Part shown: positions 39,840-48,266 of the stretch, in pieces
Numbering within the stretch: position 1 is the first letter of the stretch
How the letters are laid out: each line of letters opens with the position of its first letter
From: Bradyrhizobium rifense
GTDB taxonomy: Bacteria > Pseudomonadota > Alphaproteobacteria > Rhizobiales > Xanthobacteraceae
Length of the DNA stretch: 64,000 nt
Direction: 5' to 3'
NCBI RefSeq assembly: GCF_008123425.1
Contig: NZ_VSSS01000068.1
Span: 22,092-86,091, forward strand
The notes under the pieces: generated by a model
What the model was told of the DNA's origin: nothing
Databases searched by the model: none
Seen by the model: only the letters and a program-made list of their open reading frames with translations
Made by a program: the position numbers and the translations under genes

Positions 39840-40886
39840 TTACCCCAGAGACACACCCGCTTTGGCGCGGCTGATCCCGAGGGTCAGGATACGATGCAGG
39901 AGCTCCCTGTATTTGAGCCCGTCATGTTGAGCCGCCGTGGCGAACTCCTGGCTCTTGGCGATTTCCGGATTTGGGTTGGCTTCGATGAAATACGGCGTGC
40001 CGTCCGCGGCGAGACGGAAATCGATGCGCGCGTAGCCGTCGAGGCCAAGCGCCCTGTAGATGCGTTTCGCGGCACGCTGGATGCGCGCGGTGACTTCAGG
40101 CGCGAGGTCCTTCGCCGGCCCGTCGACGATACCGACACGCTCCTGATAGTCGGTGTCGTGCTTGGCCTTTTCGGTCGCGATGTGGCGCGAGCTGCGCCCG
40201 CCCATGCTGCCGAATTTCAATTCCCAAACCGGCAGCACGCGCAGCCGGTTGTTGCCGAGCACGCCGACATACAGCTCTCGCCCCTCGATGAACTGCTCGG
40301 CGATGGCGGCGGATTCGACCCGCTCGTGGATGAAGGCGACCCGTTCGGCCAGCTTCTCGTCCGTATCGACGATCGATGCCTGCGAGATGCCGAAGGATCC
40401 ATCCATATTCAGGCTCTTGACGATCAGCGGCAGCGCAAGACGCGTCGGGCGTTTCACCTTGCGGCGCATCGGAAAGACGGCGAAGGCCGGCGCCGCAATC
40501 CGGCGGTGATGCACCAGCGTCTTCGACAGATCCTTGCCGCGTGCGAGGATCAGGCCGCGCGGATTGCACCCGGTATAGGGGACCTTCATCAGCTCGAGAT
40601 AGCTGGCGATGTGCTGGTCGTAGGCGACGTTGTTGTGGAATTCCTCCAGCAGCGTGAAAACCACGTGCGGCTTGAACTCCTCGATCGCTTCGCGGATCGG
40701 CCTGATTTCCTCCTGCGCGCCGAGTGCGCGGACCTCATGCCCAGCCGCGCGCAAAGTGCTCACGACGTCGTATTCCGTTTTCCAGTTGTTGATCTCCTGC
40801 GGGGTGTATCCGTCGGTCGAATCCGGAGGCAGGAAGTCCGGATGCATCAGCACGAGAATACGGAATCGTCTCATAGCGCGATCCAT
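39840..40886 (-). CDS. ATP-grasp ligase, D-Ala-D-Ala ligase-like
   Basis: 348 residues. An N-terminal pre-ATP-grasp domain (RRFRILVLMHPDFLPPDS) is followed by a substrate-loop region (NPRGLILARGKDLSKTLVHH), ATP-grasp strands (LPLIVKSLNMDGSFGIS, AIAEQFIEGRELYVGVLGN) and the metal-binding end GYARIDFRLAADGTPYFIEA with NPNPE. Family enzymes join a carboxylate to an amine using ATP. It is not the housekeeping ddl, being shorter in the core motifs and paired with a protease gene. Its start overlaps the end of the metallopeptidase gene by 16 bases, so the two are one operon. The substrate is unknown. Confidence 0.85.
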   Translation of the reverse strand: MDRAMRRFRILVLMHPDFLPPDSTDGYTPQEINNWKTEYDVVSTLRAAGHEVRALGAQEEIRPIREAIEEFKPHVVFTLLEEFHNNVAYDQHIASYLELMKVPYTGCNPRGLILARGKDLSKTLVHHRRIAAPAFAVFPMRRKVKRPTRLALPLIVKSLNMDGSFGISQASIVDTDEKLAERVAFIHERVESAAIAEQFIEGRELYVGVLGNNRLRVLPVWELKFGSMGGRSSRHIATEKAKHDTDYQERVGIVDGPAKDLAPEVTARIQRAAKRIYRALGLDGYARIDFRLAADGTPYFIEANPNPEIAKSQEFATAAQHDGLKYRELLHRILTLGISRAKAGVSLG

Positions 40887-41899
40887 TTGCGCCGAGACGG
40901 GCCAAACAGCGCGTGCATCGTCTTGGCGGTCACGAGGACAGTGAAATCGAGAACGAGCTTCTGTTCAGGGCCCACCGCGCGCAGATCGAGCTCGCGGCAG
41001 CGGGAGATCATGTCGTCAAGCACGGCATCGAGCGTAAGTTGGTTCTCGCCTGTCCATCGCGCGACCATCTGCCTGATCTGGGCACGATGTCGCCTGATCA
41101 GGCTCGAAGCCGGTTGGGAGCGATGATGCCGAGGATCGGCGGAAAACAGCCGGGAGAGGTCGCGGTCGTAAGTCTTCGGTGGCGTGAAGGCGTAGAAAGC
41201 CTGCTTCTTCTTGTAGTGGTCCTCGAGCGTCTGGCTGAGCTTGCTCAGCGGATCGACACGCTCCCGCGTCGTGATCAGCGGCCGCTTTCCCGCGATCTCG
41301 CTCATCAGCTCGTCGACATATTCGAGCTTCTTCAGCGCCGGCCAGCCGGCATATCGCGTCCGCCAGTTCGAGCGCGGCCGCAGCCATACCGCAAAGGTTT
41401 CAGCAAAGTCCTCGTCCGGGTGGCTCTGCGCGTACCAAAGACGGAGATGCTGGACGTAACGCCGGCTTGCCGGGTTGGGCCGGTAGTAGCGTGGATAGTG
41501 CTTTGACGACGGACCGAACAGCTGCTGCCAGCGCCGGCGGCGCTGCAGTTGGTAACCGTGCTGCAGCGCGTGGCCGGCCTCATGACGGAGGATGGCCATG
41601 CACTCGCGCCAGGTTCCGCCCTCGACGTCGAACATCATCTTCTTCTCGAGCTTCATCAGGCGGGGATGGGCGAGATAGAACGGGAGCGCGATGCCGGGCA
41701 CATCTCCCGGACTGAACCATTCGCTCGAGATCCACGTGTGCGGCCGCAGCCGGATGCCCCGCTCTTCGAGCTCTTCGTGAAGCGTGCCAACGCAGTCTTC
41801 GAGCCAGGTGCCTTCGACCGTGACCCTCAGGCTGGAGAGACGCTGCTTGAGCAACTCGTCATCCGACAGTTTTTCCCAAGCGAATTTCCGGCGCGGCAT
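40871..41899 (-). CDS. Putative zinc metallopeptidase (HEAGH zincin)
   Basis: 342 residues. The zinc motif HExxH is His106-Glu107-Ala-Gly-His110 in LRHEAGHALQHGY, with a candidate third ligand in the DEDFAETFAVWL helix (Glu163 or Glu167). No signal peptide is seen, so it is probably cytoplasmic. It resembles the uncharacterised putative zinc-binding metallopeptidase families. It is followed by, and overlaps, the ATP-grasp ligase gene, suggesting the two proteins act on the same peptide or amino-acid-like substrate. Confidence 0.75.
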   Translation of the reverse strand: MPRRKFAWEKLSDDELLKQRLSSLRVTVEGTWLEDCVGTLHEELEERGIRLRPHTWISSEWFSPGDVPGIALPFYLAHPRLMKLEKKMMFDVEGGTWRECMAILRHEAGHALQHGYQLQRRRRWQQLFGPSSKHYPRYYRPNPASRRYVQHLRLWYAQSHPDEDFAETFAVWLRPRSNWRTRYAGWPALKKLEYVDELMSEIAGKRPLITTRERVDPLSKLSQTLEDHYKKKQAFYAFTPPKTYDRDLSRLFSADPRHHRSQPASSLIRRHRAQIRQMVARWTGENQLTLDAVLDDMISRCRELDLRAVGPEQKLVLDFTVLVTAKTMHALFGPSRRKWIAL

Positions 41900-42019
41900 C
41901 AGGTATCCAGAGGGCAGAGATGACTCGGAATCCGGATGATGTCATGGGCAGCGGTTGGCAACAACCCGTGGGGCTGTGGGGCGTGTTGCGGCGCGTCGTG
42001 AGGGACGGGGGAACGCGTG

Positions 42020-42163
42020 CTCCCTCGCCCCGCTTGCGGGGACAGGGTGGGGTGAGGGGGAGTCTCCGCGAGGGAGGTGAGAGTTGGACTCGTGGAGAGT
42101 CCCCCCCCACCCGGAATCCGCGCTTTGCGCGCATTCCGGCCTCTCCCCGCAAGCGGGGAGAGG
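42020..42163. repeat. Family A palindromic element
   Basis: It begins CTCCCTCGCCCCGCTTGCGG and ends CTCTCCCCGCAAGCGGGGAG, with GGGTGGGGTGAGGGGGAGTC, CCCCCCCACCCGGAATCCGC and GCGCATTCCGG inside. It fills most of the spacer between prs and the metallopeptidase gene (41900-42176); nothing else is visible there. Confidence 0.75.
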
Positions 42164-42176
42164 CGCAGAAGAAAAC

Positions 42177-43130
42177 TCAGTCGAACAGGCTCGAGACCGA
42201 CTCTTCCGCCGCGGTGCGTGCGATCGCGTCCGAGATCAGGCTCGCGATCGGTAGCGTGCGGATGTTCGGCGCCTTGGTCACTGCTTCCGTCGCCAGGATC
42301 GAGTCGGTGATGACGAGCTCTTTCAGCTTCGAGCCGGCGATACGAGCGGCCGCGCCGCCGGAGAGCACGCCGTGGGTGATGTAGGCGTAGACATCCTTCG
42401 CGCCCTTGGCGATCAGCGCATCGGCCGCGTTCACCAGCGTGCCGCCGGAATCGACGATGTCGTCGACCAGGATACAGCTGTAACCGGAGACGTCGCCGAT
42501 CACGTTCATGACCTCGGATTCACCCGGACGTTCGCGGCGTTTGTCGACGATCGCGAGCGGGGTGTTGATGCGCTTGGCGAGGCCGCGGGCGCGGGCCACG
42601 CCGCCGACGTCGGGCGAGATCACCATCACCTTGGAGAGGTCGAAACGTTCGCGAATGTCGCGCACCATCACGGGGGCAGCGAACAAATTGTCGGTCGGGA
42701 TATCGAAGAAGCCCTGGATCTGGCCGGCATGCAGGTCGAGCGTCATGACGCGGTCGACGCCGGCATGGGTGATCAGATTGGCGACGAGCTTGGCCGAGAT
42801 GGGTGTGCGCGAGCCGGAGCGGCGGTCCTGCCTGGCGTAGCCGAAATAGGGGATCACCGCGGTGATGCGGCGCGCCGAGGAGCGGCGCAGCGCGTCGGTG
42901 ATGATCAGCAGCTCCATCAGATTGTCGTTCGCCGGAAACGAGGTCGACTGGATGATGAAGGCATCTGAGCCGCGGATGTTCTCCTGGACCTCGACGAAGA
43001 TCTCCATGTCGGCGAAACGCCGGACGACCGCCTTGGTCAGCGGCACATCGAGGCCCTGCGCGATCGCCTGCGCGAGGGCAGGATTGGAGTTGCCGGCGAC
43101 AAGCTTGATGGAGCCGTTCTTGGCCGACAT
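42177..43130 (-). CDS. prs: Ribose-phosphate pyrophosphokinase
   Basis: 317 residues. It makes PRPP from ribose 5-phosphate and ATP for nucleotide, histidine and tryptophan synthesis. Diagnostic segments are the flexible loop PYFGYARQDRRSGSRTPISA, DLHAGQIQGFFDIPTDNL, and the PRPP-binding loop CILVDDIVDSGGTL. The ATG at 43130 (MSAKNGSIKLVAGN) has GGAGG upstream and matches the family; an upstream in-frame extension is not supported. Confidence 0.96.
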   Translation of the reverse strand: MSAKNGSIKLVAGNSNPALAQAIAQGLDVPLTKAVVRRFADMEIFVEVQENIRGSDAFIIQSTSFPANDNLMELLIITDALRRSSARRITAVIPYFGYARQDRRSGSRTPISAKLVANLITHAGVDRVMTLDLHAGQIQGFFDIPTDNLFAAPVMVRDIRERFDLSKVMVISPDVGGVARARGLAKRINTPLAIVDKRRERPGESEVMNVIGDVSGYSCILVDDIVDSGGTLVNAADALIAKGAKDVYAYITHGVLSGGAAARIAGSKLKELVITDSILATEAVTKAPNIRTLPIASLISDAIARTAAEESVSSLFD

Positions 43131-43323
43131 AGACGCTTCCTCCCGCGCTTTGCTGGATACGACGTTCAACATCAGAGAATACCCACTGACAGCACGGTTA
43201 CGACGGGCGAGGAAATATCAGGCCGAAGCCTGCAATGGCAACCCGGGATGCTACGTTTTCCCTCTGAAATCCTGAGTCGGGCCAACAGCTTGGCTGGTAC
43301 TTGGGCCCGTGGTTTAGCGGTGG

Positions 43324-43941
43324 TTATTGCTGGGCATAGCCGAGCGCCGAGGCCGGCATCTCCGGCGCCGGCGCCTCCGGCATCACGCTTGCCACGGCCG
43401 GGCCGCGCAGGCCTGGAACCGAGCCCGGCGCGTCTGCCGGCGTTCCGCTGATCATATTGGAAAGTCCGCTGAATCCGGCCTGGGCGATCTTCCGCAGCAC
43501 GAGGTCATCGGCGGCCTGCCAGGGGTCCCGGCCGGCCTTGGCTGCCGTCGGTTCCTCGCCGGAGAGGCGCAGCGCCCGCTGCTGGTTGGCGTCGTAGACG
43601 TCCCAGACCCAGGCGATCACGGTCTTGCCGCGGACCACCTGGGCGGAGAGGTAGCTGCGCACGCGGTAGGCAGCCGTCCCCTCGCGGGAGACCACGGACA
43701 GACTGCGCAGCTTGGATTCGCTGTCGAGCACGCCGACCATGCGGTCGAACACCTGCGGCGGCGGCCCGTCGATCGATTCGAAGGCGACCGTCGTTCCGGA
43801 GCCGGCGCTTGGCGCCATCGCGTAGGAATTGGCGGGGGCGTTGCCGCCGGCGCAGCCGGCCAGCGCGGTCGCCGCTGCCAACAGCATGACCGCCAGCACG
43901 CGCGAGCTCGCGCGGCGCAAGATGGATGACGCTTCCCTCAT
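43324..43941 (-). CDS. Lipoprotein of unknown function
   Basis: 205 residues. The signal peptide has a lipobox TALAGC (Cys about 29), so the mature protein would be lipid-anchored. The middle region (VAFESIDGPPPQVFDRMVGV; AAYRVRSYLSAQVV; IAWVWDVYDANQQRALRLSG) resembles a conserved hypothetical family in Bradyrhizobiaceae. The C-terminus is Ala/Pro-rich. Anchoring would depend on Lgt, which is encoded about 2 kb away. No function is recognised. Confidence 0.75.
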   Translation of the reverse strand: MREASSILRRASSRVLAVMLLAAATALAGCAGGNAPANSYAMAPSAGSGTTVAFESIDGPPPQVFDRMVGVLDSESKLRSLSVVSREGTAAYRVRSYLSAQVVRGKTVIAWVWDVYDANQQRALRLSGEEPTAAKAGRDPWQAADDLVLRKIAQAGFSGLSNMISGTPADAPGSVPGLRGPAVASVMPEAPAPEMPASALGYAQQ

Positions 43942-44060
43942 TAAGGGCAGCGATATCGTTAAAATCGATTAAGGTCTAGGGCAGAGGCGCCAAAGATCCG
44001 GTGCATTACCAGCGCGAAGTTTGAGCATCGCCCCGGAACGAAACGACGTTGCCGGTGTGT

Positions 44061-44828
44061 TCACCCTTCCAGCGCGATCGCGTGGATGTGGCGGCCGTAA
44101 TCCGGCTCCTTGCGATGAACTGAACGGCGATAGCTGAAGAAGCGCTCGTCGGCGTAAGTGTCGATGCCAAGATCGTCGATCATCAAAATGCCGGCGGCTT
44201 CCAGCCGCTTGCGGATGAAGCCGGCGAGGTCGAACATCGCGTGCCCCTCGCGCACCGACGGGATGAAGAACACAGCGTTGTCTGCATCCGCCTCGATGAA
44301 GCGCGCGACGAACTCGTTGCCGACCTCGTAGCTGTCCTGCCGGATCAACGGGCCGATCGCGGCGATGATGCCGCTGCGGGTGGCGCCGAGCTTTTCCATC
44401 GCTAGAATCGTCGATTCTAGCACGCCCGTGAGTGCGCCCTTCCAGCCGGCATGGGCACCGCCGATGACGCGCGCGTTGGGGTCGACGAACAGCACTGGTC
44501 CGCAATCGGCGGTGGAGACGCCGAGCGCGATGCCGGGCGTTTTCGTGACCAGCGCATCGCCCTTCGGCCGCGGGCCGCTTGGCCAGGGCGCATCGGCGAC
44601 GAGGACGTCGGGCGAATGGATCTGATGCAGGCTGAGGAAGCGCTCCGGCGCAACGCCGACATGCTCGGCCATGCGGCGACGGTTCTCTGCAACAAGAGCC
44701 TGATCGTCGTTGGAGCCGAGCCCGCCGTTCAGCGCCGCATAGATGCCGTTCGAGACACCGCCTTCACGCGTGAAGAAGGAATGGCGCAGGCCCGGCACCG
44801 CCGACAGCAGCGACGAAGTGAGAGACAT
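44061..44828 (-). CDS. pgeF: Peptidoglycan editing factor PgeF (YfiH/laccase-domain)
   Basis: 255 residues. The family removes misincorporated L-serine muropeptide precursors; it was long labelled polyphenol oxidoreductase. The metal-binding residues appear in LHQIHSPDV, VSTADCGPVLFVD and GGAHAGWKGAL, the usual His-Cys-His set. The ATG at 44828 overlaps the stop of the upstream methyltransferase (TGATG). Typical length. It is the last gene of the dlh-lgt-midA-pgeF run. Confidence 0.92.
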   Translation of the reverse strand: MSLTSSLLSAVPGLRHSFFTREGGVSNGIYAALNGGLGSNDDQALVAENRRRMAEHVGVAPERFLSLHQIHSPDVLVADAPWPSGPRPKGDALVTKTPGIALGVSTADCGPVLFVDPNARVIGGAHAGWKGALTGVLESTILAMEKLGATRSGIIAAIGPLIRQDSYEVGNEFVARFIEADADNAVFFIPSVREGHAMFDLAGFIRKRLEAAGILMIDDLGIDTYADERFFSYRRSVHRKEPDYGRHIHAIALEG

Positions 44829-45946
44829 CAACGGCCTCCGGCCTGTTCGAGATCGCTGAGGCCGGCAAGGGCCGTCAGCCGCGGTTCGGAGATGCCGAGC
44901 ACCTTGAACATCGCGCCCATGCCGCTGCGTCCGGTGTCGGTCAGTCGCTTCAGTGCCACGGAAATGTCGGTGGCCACCTCCGGCGTCGCCTTCTGCATCA
45001 GCGCGGCCGCGCGGGTGTCGATGCCGACGCGCTTGAGGAAATCGCCTTGCGTCACCGGCCCGTGCACGCGTGCGCCGACATCCTCGGCCGCGCGCGCGAG
45101 CGCCTGGAAGTCGACATGGGCGGTGACGTCGGCCTGGCCCGGCGCCTTCAGGGGATCGGTGAAGGTGTGGCGCGCGATGGCCTGAAAGGTGTCGCCGGCA
45201 TCGCTACGCAGATGGCCGTAATCGATGATCAACGCCGCGCCGTCCTGGTCGCGCACGCGCGTGGCGAGCTTCATGATCTCGGTATCGGGCCGCCATTCGA
45301 ACACCGCGCCGACCGGAGCTGCGCGCACCAAGGGCGGCAGCAGCACGTCGAAGCGTGGCGTCGGCTCGGCGGCCGCGCCGAACTGAAGCTTGCCGTTGGG
45401 GTCGATCTCGACCACACGCTCGTGCCAGCCGCTCTCGCGCTTCACCATCTGGTGGATCGGCAGCACGTCGAAATATTCGTTGGCGAGGATGATGCTCGGT
45501 CCCTCGGGCACGTCGTCGATGCTGTCGTGCCAGGCGATGTTGTTGCGCACACCTGACAATGTCGCCTGCTGCCGCTCGCGCAGGACCGGATTGACCTCGA
45601 CCAGATCAATGCTGAGCCCCTGATAGAGCGGCGGCAGCACGCGCAGTGCGCGCAGCGCGTCCGCCATCATGGTGCCGCGGCCGGGGCCGATCTCGATCAG
45701 GCGCAGGAACTGCGGCGAGCCCATCTGCTTCCAGACCGAGGCGGTCCACAATCCCAGGAGCTCGCCGAACATCTGGCTGACTTCGGGCGCGGTGGTGAAG
45801 TCGCCTTCGCGGCCCAATGGATCGCGCGAGAGGTAATAGCCGTAGCGCGGATGCATCAGGCACGATTCCATGTACCGCCAGACCGGCATGGGGCCTGAGG
45901 ATTTGATCAGCGCCTTGATCTCGTTGAGCAGTGGCTGTTCGGTCAC
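44828..45946 (-). CDS. MidA/NDUFAF7-type SAM-dependent methyltransferase
   Basis: 372 residues. Homologous to mitochondrial NDUFAF7, which methylates an arginine of complex I subunit NDUFS2 during assembly. Motifs: PVWRYMESCLMHPRYGYY, EGDFTTAPEVSQMFGELLG, the SAM loop LIEIGPGRGTMMAD, ILANEYFDVLPIHQ and LIIDYGHL. I chose the GTG at 45946 (VTEQPLLNEIKALI), which fits the family start. The bacterial substrate is not established. It lies 20 bp after lgt and is coupled to pgeF by TGATG, an arrangement conserved in alphaproteobacteria. Confidence 0.92.
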   Translation of the reverse strand: MTEQPLLNEIKALIKSSGPMPVWRYMESCLMHPRYGYYLSRDPLGREGDFTTAPEVSQMFGELLGLWTASVWKQMGSPQFLRLIEIGPGRGTMMADALRALRVLPPLYQGLSIDLVEVNPVLRERQQATLSGVRNNIAWHDSIDDVPEGPSIILANEYFDVLPIHQMVKRESGWHERVVEIDPNGKLQFGAAAEPTPRFDVLLPPLVRAAPVGAVFEWRPDTEIMKLATRVRDQDGAALIIDYGHLRSDAGDTFQAIARHTFTDPLKAPGQADVTAHVDFQALARAAEDVGARVHGPVTQGDFLKRVGIDTRAAALMQKATPEVATDISVALKRLTDTGRSGMGAMFKVLGISEPRLTALAGLSDLEQAGGR

Positions 45947-45966
45947 GTGGTCTTCTCGAAATGAAT

Positions 45967-46812
45967 TTAACGAATGGCCTCGGCGGGCCTCGGCGCACCG
46001 CGCCTGACAGCCCATACAATAAGTATACCGCCGACGATAAGCATCGGGATCGACAGCAGCATGCCCATGGTTAATCCGCCCCAGAGGAAGCCGAGCTGGA
46101 CGTCCGGCTCGCGAAAATGCTCCCCGGCGATGCGGGTCAGGCCATAGATCAGGATGAAGGCGCCGAGGATCATGCCGGGTCGCTTCAGCGCGCCGAGGCG
46201 GATCATGATCGCGAGCACGGTGAACAGCAGGATGCCCTCCATGCCGGCTTCATAAAGCTGGCTCGGGTGGCGGGGCAGGTGTGAGGGATCGTTGGGGAAG
46301 ATCATGGCCCAGGGCAGGCTTGCGTCGGTGGCGCGGCCCCACAATTCGCCGTTGATGAAATTCGCGATGCGACCAAGCAGAAGCCCGATCGGGGCGACTG
46401 CGGTCGTGATGTCGCCGAGCGACAGGATCGAGATGCCATTGCGATAGGCGAACCACATCACCGCGACGACGCAGCCGAGGAAGCCGCCGTGGAACGACAT
46501 GCCGCCCTCCCACAGCCGGAAGATCGCGGTGGGATGATCGATGAAGAAGGGCAAATTGTAGAACAGCACGTATCCGGTGCGGCCGCCCAGGATGATGCCG
46601 AGCGTGACCCAGAGAATGAAGTCGTCGACCTGCACCAGCGACATCGGCGCGGGCCCGCCCCACAGCCGCTCGTTCTTCAGCAGCGAGCGCGCGTAGAGCC
46701 AGCCGATGACGATGCCGCCGATATAGGCCAGCGCGTACCAGCGGATCGCGAACGGCCCGATCGCGACCGCGATCGGGTTGAAGGACGGAAAGTCGATGAG
46801 CAGAAAGGGCAT
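45967..46812 (-). CDS. lgt: Prolipoprotein diacylglyceryl transferase
   Basis: 281 residues, seven transmembrane helices. It transfers diacylglycerol from phosphatidylglycerol to the lipobox cysteine. The Lgt signature LGRIANFINGELWGR is present, along with GGMSFHGGFLG and RHPSQLYEAGMEG. The ATG at 46812 (MPFLLIDFPSFNP) fits the family; it lies 8 bp after the dlh stop. It would process, among others, the lipoprotein encoded at 43324-43941. Confidence 0.95.
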   Translation of the reverse strand: MPFLLIDFPSFNPIAVAIGPFAIRWYALAYIGGIVIGWLYARSLLKNERLWGGPAPMSLVQVDDFILWVTLGIILGGRTGYVLFYNLPFFIDHPTAIFRLWEGGMSFHGGFLGCVVAVMWFAYRNGISILSLGDITTAVAPIGLLLGRIANFINGELWGRATDASLPWAMIFPNDPSHLPRHPSQLYEAGMEGILLFTVLAIMIRLGALKRPGMILGAFILIYGLTRIAGEHFREPDVQLGFLWGGLTMGMLLSIPMLIVGGILIVWAVRRGAPRPAEAIR

Positions 46813-46820
46813 CGCGCCTT

Positions 46821-47570
46821 CTATGACTGGACAAGATTGCGGCGATAGAGCGCCAGCAGCCGCTCCCAATGCCGCTCGGCGGCGTCGCGGTCATAGACCG
46901 GACGCTTGGGGAAGGCGAAACCGTGATGGGTGCCGGGATAGATCTCGACTTCGGCCTTGGCGCCGTTCTTGGCACCGCTCATGCCCTGCTTGACCTTCTC
47001 GATGATCTCGGTCGGCGCATAGATGTCGGTCTCGGCGCAGGCGAAATAGAGCTCGGCCTTGGTCTTACTTGCCGCGAGATGCGGGCTGTCGTCCTGGTCC
47101 GTCGCAAGCTGGGTGCCGTAGACCGAGGCGGCCGCCTTGACGCGATCGGGAAAATGCGTGGCGGCGTTGACGGCGTAGCGGCCGCTCATGCAGTAGCCGA
47201 CGGTGCCGATGATTTTGGTGTTCGCGGCCGTCTGGCCTTCGGCATAGGTGAGCAGTGCGCGCGTGTCGTCCATGATCATGGGAATCGTGAGCGAGCCCAT
47301 CAGCGCGAACATGCGCTTGCGCTCCGGCGCGTTCGGATCGGCCGGCAGCGCGCCGAGCTCCACTACGCCCGAGCGGTAATAGAGGTTCGGCAGCATCACG
47401 TAATAGCCTGAGGTGGCGAGCCGGCGCGCCATGTCGCGCAGCTCTTCGCGGATCGCCGGCGCGTCCATGTAGAACAGGATGACCGGGAACGGTCCGCCGC
47501 GCTCGGGATGGACGATGAAGGTGGCGGTGTGGCCGTCCTTGGTGGGAATTGCGATCTGCTGCTCGATCAT
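46821..47570 (-). CDS. Dienelactone hydrolase family protein
   Basis: 249 residues, alpha/beta hydrolase. The nucleophile is Cys in GTVGYCMSGRYA, the acid Asp lies in CAETDIYAP and the base His in HHGFAFPKRPVYD. Cysteine as nucleophile is typical of dienelactone hydrolases. No other chlorocatechol or ring-cleavage gene is nearby, so the natural substrate may be different. It is first in the run leading to lgt. Confidence 0.88.
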   Translation of the reverse strand: MIEQQIAIPTKDGHTATFIVHPERGGPFPVILFYMDAPAIREELRDMARRLATSGYYVMLPNLYYRSGVVELGALPADPNAPERKRMFALMGSLTIPMIMDDTRALLTYAEGQTAANTKIIGTVGYCMSGRYAVNAATHFPDRVKAAASVYGTQLATDQDDSPHLAASKTKAELYFACAETDIYAPTEIIEKVKQGMSGAKNGAKAEVEIYPGTHHGFAFPKRPVYDRDAAERHWERLLALYRRNLVQS

Positions 47571-47754
47571 GTCTTGCGTTCCGCCTTGTGATTCTTGTTA
47601 TGCAGGGACGTTGAATACGATTGCAAGGAAACCGGGGCATGACAAGGATACCGCCGCGCGGCCCTTGAACCGGCCTCCGCGGATTGCCATTGTCTTTCCG
47701 CGCGTTCGCGCAAAGTTTATCGCAGGCCGCCAAGAGACCGATCAGGAGACCGAC

Positions 47755-48006
47755 ATGACCCAGACCACCAACCGGTTTTTCGACGAGATCGGCCGCTTGA
47801 TGAACGACGCCGCTGGAGCTGCCCAGGGCGCCAAGCGTGAGTTCGATACGGTGCTGCGCAACCAGGCCGAAAAATTCCTGCGCGACATGGACCTGGTTAA
47901 GCGCGAGGAGTTCGAGGTGGTCAAGGACATGGCCCGCCTCGCCCGCGAAGAGAACGAGGCCCTGAAGGCCCGCATCGCCGCGCTGGAAGCCAAGCTCGGC
48001 GGGTAG
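47755..48006 (+). CDS. ubiK: UbiK-type accessory factor (BMFP/YqiC family)
   Basis: 83 residues. An amphipathic N-terminal helix (NRFFDEIGRLMNDAAGAA) and a C-terminal coiled coil (EENEALKARIAALEAKLGG) match the UbiK/YqiC family, a trimeric accessory factor for aerobic ubiquinone biosynthesis that binds membranes. The ATG at 47755 has CAGGAG seven bases upstream; an in-frame extension upstream is not supported. It is divergent from the dienelactone hydrolase gene. Confidence 0.85.
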   Translation: MTQTTNRFFDEIGRLMNDAAGAAQGAKREFDTVLRNQAEKFLRDMDLVKREEFEVVKDMARLAREENEALKARIAALEAKLGG

Positions 48007-48009
48007 GGC

Positions 48010-48092
48010 TTGTCGTTCCAGGGCGCGACGAAGTCGCGAACCCGGAATCTCGAGGTTCCGGGTTCGATGCTCCGCACGCCCCGGAACGACGG
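48010..48092. repeat. Family B-like palindrome after ubiK
   Basis: The outer arms TGTCGTTCC and GGAACGACG enclose inner palindromes CGCGACGAAGTCGCG and CCCGGAATCTCGAGGTTCCG. It starts four bases after the ubiK stop codon and could cap that transcript. Confidence 0.7.
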
Positions 48093-48216
48093 GTTACGGG
48101 CGACAGCCGTCCCCAGCAAAAAATCCCCGCATTTCCTTGTCATTTCTGCATCTTCCGGGTAAAAGCCCGGCAGTTCGTGGCCCCCGCACCCCTGGAGGCT
48201 TGCTGCGAACGATGCG

Positions 48217-48237
48217 ATGGGCCGCGCTGCGGCCCAT
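48217..48237 (+). promoter_or_regulatory. Stable leader hairpin upstream of rplY
   Basis: A perfect 9-bp stem ATGGGCCGC (48217-48225) / GCGGCCCAT (48229-48237) with a 3-base loop, followed by TAACTTTTGC, 29 bases before the rplY ATG. It could be an attenuator or an autoregulatory binding site for L25; ribosomal-protein leaders of this kind are common. The role is inferred only. Confidence 0.5.
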
Positions 48238-48266
48238 TAACTTTTGCAAAAACAAGGACTTAGACT

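Noticed and set aside
43270..43325. Possible tRNA-like sequence (GGCCCGTGGTTTAGCGGTGG) near the lipoprotein stop
   Set aside because: It resembles a tRNA 5' end but has no matching acceptor arm, anticodon loop or T arm.
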